DNA from: Prosthecochloris sp.
GTDB lineage: Bacteria > Bacteroidota > Chlorobiia > Chlorobiales > Chlorobiaceae
Direction: 5' to 3'
Assembly: GCA_004028745.1 (NCBI GenBank)
Contig: RAZP01000022.1
Location: 1 to 49,304, forward strand
Length of the DNA: 49,304 bases
Part shown: positions 33,595-40,775 of the stretch, piece after piece
Position numbering within the stretch: the stretch's first letter is position 1
How the letters are laid out: every line of letters starts with the position of its first letter
The notes under the pieces: generated by a model
What the model was told of the DNA's origin: nothing
The model's database searches: none
The model's input: the letters and a program-made list of their open reading frames with translations, nothing else
Position numbers and translations under genes: made by a program

Positions 33595-34692
33595 CTACGC
33601 GCCGCCCCGCTTGACAAAGGGCAATTTCACAACTTTGCCACGGAATCGTTTGTTCCTGACCTCCATAAATACGGGGGTTCCCGGCTCCATGCCGCCACGA
33701 AGAACATGTGCAATGCCTATAGGGTTTTGCAGTGTGGGCGACATGGTTCCGCTGCATACTTTGCCTACTTGTTTTTCATTGCTGTTATAAAGCGTATATC
33801 CCTGACGCGGAATCGCCCTCTCTTCCATAACAAACCCCACAAGGGTACGTTCCGGATTACGATCAGCTTCAATGCAGGCATCCCTGCCTATAAAATCGCC
33901 TTTTCCAAACTTCGTAACCCATTTGAGACGCACCTCGATCGGGTTGGTATCGCGGGTTATCTCATGGCCGTAAAGAGGATAGCCCATTTCGAGCCGCAGT
34001 GTGTCTCTGGCTCCAAGCCCAACCGGTTGAATACCGAACTCACCTCCTTCTTTCATGATCGATTCCCATAAATTTACGGCACTTTCATTCGGTAACGAAA
34101 TTTCAACGCCTTTTTCACCGGTATAGCCTGTACAGGCTACTATCACATCACTACCTTGAAAGCCGGTTTTGCGGAAACGAAACGGGGACAGATTTTCACA
34201 AACCGATGAAGGAAATACCCGCTGAAGAATATCCATCGACTTAGGCCCCTGCAAAGCAATGAGTGAGAGTCTGTCGGTATGATCTTCAATTGACACGCCT
34301 TCAAACTTCTGCATATGCTTTTCAAGCCAGTCAAAGTCCTTTTCCATGTTGCCTGCATTGACAACGATGAACCAAGTTTCATGGTTTACCCGGTAGATGA
34401 TAAGATCATCGACAACACCACCGTCAGGATAAAGCATCAGCGTGTATTGTGCCTGGCCGTTTTCAATAGCAGTTGCATCATTGGTCGTCATGAATTGAAG
34501 AAAGTCCAGGGAGCGGGCTCCTTTCAGATAGAAATTCCCCATATGGGAAACATCGAAAAGACCGGCTGAAGTGCGCACAGCTTGGTGTTCTGCAATAATC
34601 CCGGAATACTGAACCGGCATGAGGTAACCGCAGAAATCAATGATTTTTGCTCCTGCCTCCTTATGCCATGAATACAACGCTGTTTTTTTCAT
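33595..34692 (-). CDS. gcvT: Glycine cleavage system T protein (aminomethyltransferase)
   Basis: Moves the methylene group from aminomethyl-lipoyl H protein to tetrahydrofolate, releasing ammonia. From ATG 34692 the product has 365 residues: LYSWHKEAGAKIIDFCGYLM at the N-terminus, LFDVSHMGNFYLKG, QYTLMLYPDGGVVDDLIIYR with the catalytic aspartate, and GYTGEKGVEISLP. The C-terminal barrel ends GKVVKLPFVKRG. The other gcv genes are not in the window. A TTG or ATG further upstream (to 34719) would only add an untypical extension. Downstream lies ftsK. Confidence 0.96.
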   Translation of the reverse strand: MKKTALYSWHKEAGAKIIDFCGYLMPVQYSGIIAEHQAVRTSAGLFDVSHMGNFYLKGARSLDFLQFMTTNDATAIENGQAQYTLMLYPDGGVVDDLIIYRVNHETWFIVVNAGNMEKDFDWLEKHMQKFEGVSIEDHTDRLSLIALQGPKSMDILQRVFPSSVCENLSPFRFRKTGFQGSDVIVACTGYTGEKGVEISLPNESAVNLWESIMKEGGEFGIQPVGLGARDTLRLEMGYPLYGHEITRDTNPIEVRLKWVTKFGKGDFIGRDACIEADRNPERTLVGFVMEERAIPRQGYTLYNSNEKQVGKVCSGTMSPTLQNPIGIAHVLRGGMEPGTPVFMEVRNKRFRGKVVKLPFVKRGGA

Positions 34693-34732
34693 GAATCGAA
34701 ATACTTCTCGGTTTTGCATACTGTTATCTACA

Positions 34733-34819
34733 GGGCGTCTCTATTTAGGGCACCTCTATTAATTTGTTGCGCGACCCGAATACTTCGTTGGGCGGAATAA
34801 ATACATCGAGGTGTGCCCC
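34733..34819. repeat. Partial and doubled copy of the dispersed element (copy G)
   Basis: A stray end GGGCGTCTCTATTTA is followed by a shortened element that starts GGGCACCTCTATTAATTTGT and ends ATCGAGGTGTGCCCC. The middle is deleted. It lies between the gcvT start and the CARDB gene. Confidence 0.75.
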
Positions 34820-34830
34820 ACAGCATCTCT

Positions 34831-35343
34831 TTATCGTACATCAATGACTCTGGAAGTCCTGTTATTCTGAGGATTACTGTCTTCAAAACCATTGGGGGTT
34901 ACCAGCACTGATATAGTATACCTTCCGGGGGTATTGCCGCAAGCAACCGAGGCAGAAAATACCGAACCGGTCTGCCCAGGGTAAAGAGCTTCATTATGAA
35001 CGGTTTGACCGGCGAACACTTCGTTTCCGGAGCTGTCATTGACGGTAACATCAACATCATAAAGACCAGTGCGGACAATACCGATGTTCTGGCAGAAAAC
35101 ATTCAAAACAAATGGTTTTCCAGCCTGAGGGACATGCGGCTGGACCTCGATGCCAGAGACCATGATGTCAGGCATAACACCTGAGCGGGCCCAGCTTTTT
35201 TCCCTTTGGATATCTTCCGGTGGAGGTTCGGAAAGGCGGTAATCATTCATAAGAAATACCAGTGAAACAACAAACAGCAGAAATGCAAAAAGCGTTACTC
35301 TCCGGCGCCTTCTTGAACCCGGGCTTTCTACGAAAAGAATCAC
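34831..35343 (-). CDS. Membrane-anchored CARDB-domain protein
   Basis: The 170-residue product has a basic N-terminus (GSRRRRRV), one membrane helix near 16-34 and a single extracytoplasmic immunoglobulin-like domain. GIEVQPHVPQAGKPFVLNV, then TVNDSSGNEV and a C-terminal NPQNNRTSRVIDV follow the CARDB pattern, in which strands carry VTV and NN(T/R) turns. Such domains usually mediate adhesion or protein contacts. Function unknown. The only start that keeps the helix is GTG 35343. It stands between gcvT and the TPR lipoprotein on the same strand, but repeats separate them, so an operon is doubtful. Confidence 0.78.
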   Translation of the reverse strand: MILFVESPGSRRRRRVTLFAFLLFVVSLVFLMNDYRLSEPPPEDIQREKSWARSGVMPDIMVSGIEVQPHVPQAGKPFVLNVFCQNIGIVRTGLYDVDVTVNDSSGNEVFAGQTVHNEALYPGQTGSVFSASVACGNTPGRYTISVLVTPNGFEDSNPQNNRTSRVIDVR

Positions 35344-35403
35344 GGTATTGTCTGAGCTGATGTAGCTATTGTTTAACGCTCTCTGGTTCTCCGAGCTGTC
35401 TTT

Positions 35404-35421
35404 AGGGCACCTCTATATGTT
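35404..35421. repeat. End fragment of the dispersed element after the TPR gene
   Basis: AGGGCACCTCTATATG lies five bases beyond the stop of the TPR lipoprotein gene, much like the fragment at the end of rpsB. Confidence 0.6.
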
Positions 35422-35425
35422 GCCA

Positions 35426-36004
35426 TTATTCCGTCTTCTGCTCCTCCGTATCCGCACCCAAATCAAGTATTGCGCCCTCTTCTATCCATTCTATACCACT
35501 TTTTTCAAGCCGGTTACGTGCAGCGGGATCACCGAGTCTGGCCGCTTCTTTTAGATTGGCAAGCTCACCTTCCTTATTCCCGAGCTTCGAATAGATCAAA
35601 GCCCGGTTAATATAAGCCTCAACATCTTTGGGATTCAACTCTATAACCTTGTTGAAATCAGCTATAGATTTATCATACTCTTCAAAATAGTCGTAGATAA
35701 CACCGCGGTTATAGTATGCTTCGACGCATCCTGAATCTAAAGCAATGGCCTTATCGAAATTGGTAAGAACTTTTTGGAGTTCACCTGTAGTTATGTAAAC
35801 ATACCCGCGGTTAAGGTATGCTTCCGTGTACTTCGGATCTTTTTCTATTGCTTTGTTAAAATCTGCAAGTGCACCGTCGATGTCTTCGTTTTTAAATTTT
35901 TCTTCGCCTCTGGTATTAAGCTCCTCAGCGTTCGGACCGCATGCGATAACACCAAAACAGACAGCCAGCAGAAAAAACGGAAGGAGTTTTTTGTAATGCA
36001 TCAT
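35426..36004 (-). CDS. TPR-repeat lipoprotein
   Basis: Probable periplasmic or outer-membrane-anchored lipoprotein of 192 residues. The signal peptide MMHYKKLLPFFLLAVCFGVI ends in a lipobox with C22. Four to five tetratricopeptide repeats follow (about 26-160), with the canonical GALADFNKAIEKDPKYTEAY and NRGVIYDYFEEYDKSIADFN patterns. The last part resembles a fifth, degenerate repeat plus an acidic tail. Such proteins act as assembly scaffolds, and the partner is unknown. The MM start at 36004 is chosen because it places the signal peptide at the very N-terminus; longer frames run through a repeat element. Confidence 0.88.
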   Translation of the reverse strand: MMHYKKLLPFFLLAVCFGVIACGPNAEELNTRGEEKFKNEDIDGALADFNKAIEKDPKYTEAYLNRGYVYITTGELQKVLTNFDKAIALDSGCVEAYYNRGVIYDYFEEYDKSIADFNKVIELNPKDVEAYINRALIYSKLGNKEGELANLKEAARLGDPAARNRLEKSGIEWIEEGAILDLGADTEEQKTE

Positions 36005-36098
36005 AGTGAACTCTCTCGAATTTAATGTAACAAGAAAACGGAGACAGCTTCCGCACGAGATGAAAAGATAAACAACTTCATAAAAATACGATAACTTG

Positions 36099-36391
36099 AG
36101 GATACCTCTATTAACTTGTTGCGCACCATGATTACTTCGTTGAGGCTGTCTCATAAGTCTTACATTTTATCTCTTTTTAGTCATCCTCAGGCTTGACCCG
36201 GGGATCCATCTTCCGATGAAAGTCAGCATGGATGCCGCATCAAGTGCGGCATGACTCTCTGCAGGAAAGTGACTCATGGTAACTGATAATCGCTAAACAG
36301 TGCTTTTGAGACAGCCTCTCCGGGTTCTGCGCTCCGTCCGCTTTGCATCCCGATGGAATCGGGACTCACGACAATTAATAGAGGTACCCTT
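36099..36391. repeat. Dispersed element, type 2 (copy H), interrupted by a second element
   Basis: The left half (GATACCTCTATTAACTTGTT, then GCGCACC and ATTACTTCGTT) and the right half (GTTCTGCGCTCCGTCCGC to AATTAATAGAGGTACCC) belong to one copy. A 177-base element with its own ends splits it at about 36142. The copy also contains the palindrome TCCCGATGGAATCGGGA at 36348-36364. Confidence 0.85.
36142..36318. mobile_element. Nested MITE-like element with 12-base inverted ends
   Basis: GAGGCTGTCTCA at the left is the exact inverse of TGAGACAGCCTC at the right, 177 bases apart. The interior has a GCCGCATCAAGTGCGGC hairpin and GTCATCCTCAGGCTTGACCC, a word partly repeated near 24277. There is no coding capacity. 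No clear target duplication is visible at the borders. Confidence 0.75.
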
Positions 36392-36466
36392 GAGTAAAGG
36401 AGTCCTTTAAAAAAAGCTTTTTTGCCGTTTCAACTTTGAAAAAAATCAGCAGGGTCTTCGAAAAGC

Positions 36467-36634
36467 TCATTTAACCGTTGGATGAACGATCCTTACCGGC
36501 TGGCACAAGTGCTTTTTCTCTCTTGCTGCCCTTGCACATTTCCCGCAGACATATCTTGGTTTTGCAACCTCTTTCATAACGCCCCGGAGATTTTTCTCTA
36601 TTTCTTTACTCTTAAGCTGACACAAGGACTTCAT
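36467..36634 (-). CDS. Small zinc-ribbon-like protein (55 residues)
   Basis: This short frame has strong gene features. ATG 36634 is preceded by GGGAAGGCGG at good spacing. The product is highly basic and has CGKC (C30, C33) followed by HLC (H42, C44), a four-ligand Cys2-His-Cys zinc-knuckle arrangement, within PRYVCGKCARAAREKKHLC. The surrounding pattern resembles small conserved bacterial zinc-binding proteins. Function is unknown; nucleic-acid binding is plausible given about a dozen Lys and Arg residues in 55. It is isolated in a 1.45-kb stretch otherwise lacking genes. Confidence 0.68.
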   Translation of the reverse strand: MKSLCQLKSKEIEKNLRGVMKEVAKPRYVCGKCARAAREKKHLCQPVRIVHPTVK

Positions 36635-37038
36635 AAGCCGCCTTCCCGCATTTCAATGACCGATAATCACTGAATCATTAAGCTCGTTCGAGTTATTTCC
36701 CGCCAGACCGATGTATCAACCTTTTCGCTTATCCCTCTGTCAGCCAGAACCCATAGACAGCTTTCAAAAAGGGCTTTCTTCCCCCATATTCGAATCAGTA
36801 ACAAACAAGCGCTTCAGGAAAAAACTTCATTTTATAATCTCATTGCATAACGCAAATAAGAGCACGAAAAATCCCAGAAAACGCCACATGGTTTCCGAAA
36901 ACAGCTCCGAACAGCATTCCGCCCAAAGAACAGTGGCAACTGGAGGGCACCTGGAAGAAGCAAAGTTCACGGGACGCTATTGAAAGCTGCATAAGCTTGC
37001 AAAAGATAAAGATTTCTTTCCAACTGTCGAAAGAAAGC
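36635..37038. other. Spacer without convincing gene
   Basis: A plus-strand frame of 90 codons exists at 36711-36983, but it has no ribosome-binding site, no domain-like pattern and irregular composition. I do not call it. The region between the zinc-ribbon-like gene and the 37-kb inverted-repeat segment is otherwise featureless. Confidence 0.4.
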
Positions 37039-37368
37039 TAACCTGAATAATTCACCAAAAGAATAAAAAAAGGGAGAGCGGGAGATAGGAAGGTGATACG
37101 TGTCGGATAGGTGAAAAATAGTGTTGAATTGCTGATGTGTTGAGTTGTTGACGTGTTTCGAATCGTACTCGCACTCGTTATCGTAATCGTACTCGAAAAA
37201 AGTCCGGGATCCGGAATTCGGAAGCAGGAAGCCAGCAAGAAATCAGTCGGCAGCTGTTTCTTGTTGAAGTGTTGAGTTGTTCGGGAGCGTGTAAAAGACA
37301 TCTCAGGCAGGAGAAGATAATCGGGAATCGGGGTCGGGTTTTCGGACTCTCATGAATTATTCAGGCTA
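37039..37368. mobile_element. 330-base segment bounded by 16-base inverted repeats
   Basis: TAACCTGAATAATTCA at 37039-37054 and TGAATTATTCAGGCTA at 37353-37368 are inverted with one mismatch. The interior consists of heptad and hexad repeats, including CGTACTCGCACTCGTTATCG near 37165 and GAAGCCAGCAAGAAATCAG shared with 23376-23395. There is no gene inside. It could be a MITE-like unit or a remnant. Confidence 0.5.
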
Positions 37369-37460
37369 AATGTTATTCCTCCAAGTAGTCTTGTCTGAGT
37401 TTTTCATATAGAATACCCTATATTACTCCCTTTATACACCCAAATATACTTTTCTCCAAT

Positions 37461-38288
37461 ATGAGATCACGAATTCTGCTTTTCATTATCAGTCTCTGCA
37501 TTCCTGCATCGACTGCTTTCGCTAGTTTTGAACACCACGGCCAGGACGCGAAGATCGAGGCTATGGGCGGTGCAGGCGTTGCTCTTAAAAACTCTCCTTT
37601 TGGCATATTCTATAATCCGGCATCCAGCGTTACAGAAGATAACTGGTCCGCAGGGCTCTCTTACGCAGTCCCGTTCGGCGAAAGCTCACTTGACAGCTTT
37701 CACGGGGCTTTACAAGCAAGCAATCTTCCGTTCGACCGGAACGGCAGTGCAGGAATTTCGTGGCAGCACTACGGCGCATCTTTTTATAGTGAAACGTGTA
37801 CCTACGTTACTTACGCGACAAAAGTAGCCGGACCTGTTCGAACAGGAATTTCAGCAGGACTCCTGGAACGTGATACCGATGAATACGGGTCTGATTCCGC
37901 CCTGGGTATCAACGTCGGAGCACTTGCCACTCTTTCTCCTTATCTGAGCTTCGGCGTTGCGGTTTTCAGTGTAAACCGGCCCCGAATTGGAAACAGCGGT
38001 GAGAAAATCCCATCGATAACTTTTGCCGGAGCATCATACAGGCCGGACAACAACGTTTTGTTAGCCGCTGCGGTAGAAAAACAGGAGGAAAGAAATGCCA
38101 GGATACGTTCAGGAGGCGAGGTTCAGGTATTGTCGTTTCTATCTCTGAGGGCAGGATTCACGACCGAACCTTCGACGTTTTCCGGAGGTGCCGGATTTAC
38201 CTTCAGGAATATTCAGGGTGACTTCAGCTTTGTCCGGCACCCTGAACTTGGAACGGGAAGCTGGTACACGATGCGGGTCTCATTCTGA
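37461..38288 (+). CDS. PorV/PorQ-like (UPF0164) outer-membrane beta-barrel protein
   Basis: Probable outer-membrane protein of 275 residues. A signal peptide (about 1-22, ending TAFA) leads to EAMGGAGVALKNSPFGIFYNPASSV near 32-56 in overlapping form, the hallmark opening of PorV/OmpP1-like barrels. Alternating beta strands then run to a C-terminal YTMRVSF with the terminal Phe typical of barrels. In Bacteroidota PorV is part of the type 9 secretion system, but no other por or spr genes are here, so the role is open. The start is ATG 37461. It is a single-gene unit. Confidence 0.85.
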   Translation: MRSRILLFIISLCIPASTAFASFEHHGQDAKIEAMGGAGVALKNSPFGIFYNPASSVTEDNWSAGLSYAVPFGESSLDSFHGALQASNLPFDRNGSAGISWQHYGASFYSETCTYVTYATKVAGPVRTGISAGLLERDTDEYGSDSALGINVGALATLSPYLSFGVAVFSVNRPRIGNSGEKIPSITFAGASYRPDNNVLLAAAVEKQEERNARIRSGGEVQVLSFLSLRAGFTTEPSTFSGGAGFTFRNIQGDFSFVRHPELGTGSWYTMRVSF

Positions 38289-38364
38289 ATTCTCTCCGAT
38301 CCAGAAAGCATCTCTCGCCAAAGGAACCATTCCCCCCCCCTGTTACGAGAATATGCGTGAAATA

Positions 38365-38482
38365 AGGGCGCCTCTATTAATTTGTTGCGCGCCCCGAATA
38401 CTTCGTTGGGCGGATAGAAAGGGGTTTCTGTGCTCCGTCCGCCTTGTCTTCACGTCGCTCACGACAATTAATAGAGGTGCCC
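38365..38482. repeat. Dispersed inverted-repeat element, type 2 (copy I)
   Basis: The ends are GGGCGCCTCTATTAATTTGT and ACAATTAATAGAGGTGCCC. The arm ACTTCGTTGGGCGGATAG and the inner CTGTGCTCCGTCCGCCTTG match copies D and H. It lies between the PorV-like gene and the ATP-grasp gene. Confidence 0.9.
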
Positions 38483-38496
38483 ATAATAGATATCGC

Positions 38497-40269
38497 TTAC
38501 ATGTTTTTTTTCCAGCCTGCAAGCAGGCGGTTCAACGCGGCAAGGCGTTCTGACGACAAGGGTTTGCTCTGTTCCTTGAAAGATGCCAGTTGAGCATCAC
38601 AAATAGTAATGCTGTCGACAGCATCCAGAGGCAGACCGCTATAGAAAAATTCATCCGTCTGAACCACCATAATAATTGCTTCAACTTTCGGCGAAAACAT
38701 CAAGGCCTGTATACGATGGTAGAGACTCCTAAACGGCATGGGAAGAGGTTCACCAGAGGGATCGAAAGTTTTCCATTCGTTTGTCAGACAGGCGCGTTTG
38801 CCCATTGAAAGCACTTTTTTCCAGCACTGTCTCGAACCCTGCAGTGCACTCTCACCGCCGACATACACGTGGACAGGGATTCTGCCATCACCTGCCATAA
38901 AGTCCCGGAGAAACGTCGATATATGACGCCTCGAAATCTCCCCTCCTCCGAACAACGGGGCGTAGTTGACCTCGTTGATGATTGCTCCGTTCTCATACCA
39001 GGGCTTGGAGATATCAGTGCTGATGATATCGATTCCGGCAACATGGAGGCTGAAAAGGGTTGTTGCATCGAGAGCCGCCCTGAGATTTTCGGGGTGAACG
39101 CGGTCCGTGACCTCTTCATCGACACCACCCCATTGGGTTGATTCTATCGGACGCAGGGGAACAAGCATTCCTTCTTCGGGGACAGACGACACAGAAAGTC
39201 CGGCTGCCTTGATGGTGTCAAGGGCAAGCTGGTCAAGAGGTTGGATCTCCGTTCTTTTCCACGGCGGTTTTCGTTGCTGGCGCTCATATTCACAGGTAAC
39301 CAGTTCTTCGATGTTTTTCTTTCCATCGCCGGCAACCGACATGGGATGGCGCTTGACGGCATAGAGAAGCTTGCCATTGGCAACAAACAAACGGTGGCAG
39401 ACACCGGGAACTTGGCGCTCGACTATGACTTGTCCGGCCCGTGAGACCTTCAGGGCATGTTTAAATGCTTTTTTCAGTACCTGCTCACCTGATACGTCAA
39501 CGGTAACGCCTTCGCCCCGATCACGGTCAACAGGCTTTACGACAACCGGCCATCCCGTCTGTCGCGCTGTCCGTAGCGCATTGTCATAGTTCGTCACAAC
39601 CTCGTGCAGCGCAGCCGGCAGCCCGGCAGACCTCAGCAATCTCGCGGTGAGAACCTTGCTTTGCGACAGCTTGGCCCCCATAACCGAGTCACGTTCGGTG
39701 GTACTGCGGTCCATACGGCGTGCCTTTGCACCCCATCCAAGCTGAAAAATCCCTACTCCAAGATGACGGATAGGAATGCTCATCTCATACGCCTCCTTCA
39801 GGACGGGAAACGTGGACTTGCCAATAGGCAGAACTTTCGCAAGCGGGGTAATAACATGCTGTTGCACCCTCTTGTAGAAATGCTGCAGGTTTTCCCCTTC
39901 CGGCGGGTGGGCCATCGCCCATCCGGCCATCGAGAAAGACGTGCGCAACGCGGCTTCATACATTGTTGTCGGAAAACCTTCAATCAGAGCAAGCCCTACA
40001 ACAGCCTCCCATTTCCCGCTTTCTTTTCTCAAGCATGCAGCAATCCCGGGCGGGTCGAAGACAGGAACTTTGGCTGACTGCAAAAGCAGCCTGCTCATCT
40101 GCAAGCATCGCCAGAGCCACTGCCTCGTATCGATGGGAACATCGTTTCCTCCAGGAAAGTTGACCTCATCGCCTGCTTTCAGGTCATTGCCAAGAACCCT
40201 GTCAAGCCAAAGGTCCAACGCCGCAATGTCAGGTTTCTCCGGCATGATGAATGAACAGGAAAACCGCAT
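38497..40269 (-). CDS. Cyanophycin-synthetase-like ATP-grasp protein with degenerate Mur-ligase-like tail
   Basis: The central part is a CphA-type ATP-grasp ligase: KLSQSKVLTARLLRSAGLP, VVVKPVDRDRGEGVTVDV, GVCHRLFVANGKLLYAVKRH, AGDGKKNIEELV, and the metal residues E and N in NEVNYAPLF. The roughly 110-residue C-terminal part follows the start of the CphA Mur-ligase domain (RIPVHVYVGG, then SPKVEAIIMVVQTDEFFYSG). The P-loop GTNGKT is replaced by GGESALQGS and most of the domain is missing, so only the ATP-grasp half can be active. CphA is about 870 residues; this is 590. The start is uncertain: 40269 (ATG) is chosen, 40245 is possible. The longer frame to 40356 reads into the ligase remnant. 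Substrate unknown; an amino-acid or peptide ligation is likely. Confidence 0.82.
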   Translation of the reverse strand: MRFSCSFIMPEKPDIAALDLWLDRVLGNDLKAGDEVNFPGGNDVPIDTRQWLWRCLQMSRLLLQSAKVPVFDPPGIAACLRKESGKWEAVVGLALIEGFPTTMYEAALRTSFSMAGWAMAHPPEGENLQHFYKRVQQHVITPLAKVLPIGKSTFPVLKEAYEMSIPIRHLGVGIFQLGWGAKARRMDRSTTERDSVMGAKLSQSKVLTARLLRSAGLPAALHEVVTNYDNALRTARQTGWPVVVKPVDRDRGEGVTVDVSGEQVLKKAFKHALKVSRAGQVIVERQVPGVCHRLFVANGKLLYAVKRHPMSVAGDGKKNIEELVTCEYERQQRKPPWKRTEIQPLDQLALDTIKAAGLSVSSVPEEGMLVPLRPIESTQWGGVDEEVTDRVHPENLRAALDATTLFSLHVAGIDIISTDISKPWYENGAIINEVNYAPLFGGGEISRRHISTFLRDFMAGDGRIPVHVYVGGESALQGSRQCWKKVLSMGKRACLTNEWKTFDPSGEPLPMPFRSLYHRIQALMFSPKVEAIIMVVQTDEFFYSGLPLDAVDSITICDAQLASFKEQSKPLSSERLAALNRLLAGWKKNM

Positions 40270-40558
40270 CTGAAGCTGTTTACCAACCGCCCGGGCCGAG
40301 CCATGATGGAGAATTTCTCTAGGCATGTGCACCAAGGCGCTGACGTGCAAAGTCAAGCAGATCCTGTTCAGTCACTGCTGCATCCTTCTCAAGGACCACT
40401 GCGCAGACCGGAACGTTCTGATGTATTTCGTGCTTGAGCGGCACTGCTGCTGTTTCATGAACATCAGGATGAGAATCCAGGACCTGCTCGATCTCTGCAG
40501 GGTAGATATTGATACCATTGAATTTCATAACTTTCATAACATCGATTTTCCAGAGTGT
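40266..40558 (-). pseudogene. Remnant of an AMP-forming acyl/aminoacyl ligase (C-terminal domain only)
   Basis: The frame reads TLWKIDVMKVMKFNG and INIYPAEIEQVLDSHPDVHE, then ends at a stop at 40319 after RQRLGAHA. This is the C-terminal lid domain of acyl-CoA synthetase/adenylation enzymes (hinge, then Y-P-A-E-I-E). One frame over, the missing end continues directly as PREILHHGSARAVGKQLQM, with the expected R-x-x-x-GK catalytic lysine region, so a frameshift near 40330 split it. The large N-terminal domain is absent; the frame is closed upstream by a TGA. The tail overlaps the start of the ATP-grasp gene, so ligase and ATP-grasp may once have been neighbours or one fused protein. Confidence 0.75.
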
Positions 40559-40669
40559 TCAGGTGCATGCTGTCTGGATATAGCGTCTCCCGTTATAGAC
40601 CGGTATGATAATCGAAATCAGATCTTTTACGGCATTCTTTTTTGCTGCTGAGGATTTATTGGCAGTACG
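40559..40669 (-). pseudogene. Remnant of a family 2 glycosyltransferase N-terminus
   Basis: A 36-codon open stretch without a start codon reads KDLISIIIPVYNGRRYIQTA before a TGA. S-I-I-I-P-V-Y-N is the first strand and nucleotide-binding turn of GT2 enzymes. It lies in the same frame as the ligase remnant, separated only by that TGA, which indicates a deletion that joined two decayed genes. The rest of the glycosyltransferase is gone. Confidence 0.65.
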
Positions 40670-40775
40670 TTACCATTATCCGGAAAGATAATGTCATTAT
40701 GATTCCTGCTTGCAGGATGCTGAAGGACGGCCAGTTGGGTATAATCAACGATGCAAGGAAAGATATGCAAAGCAG

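Noticed and set aside
36711..36983. 90-codon plus-strand frame as a gene
   Set aside because: No ribosome-binding site, no recognisable fold pattern, odd composition. It lies in a repeat-rich, gene-poor spacer.
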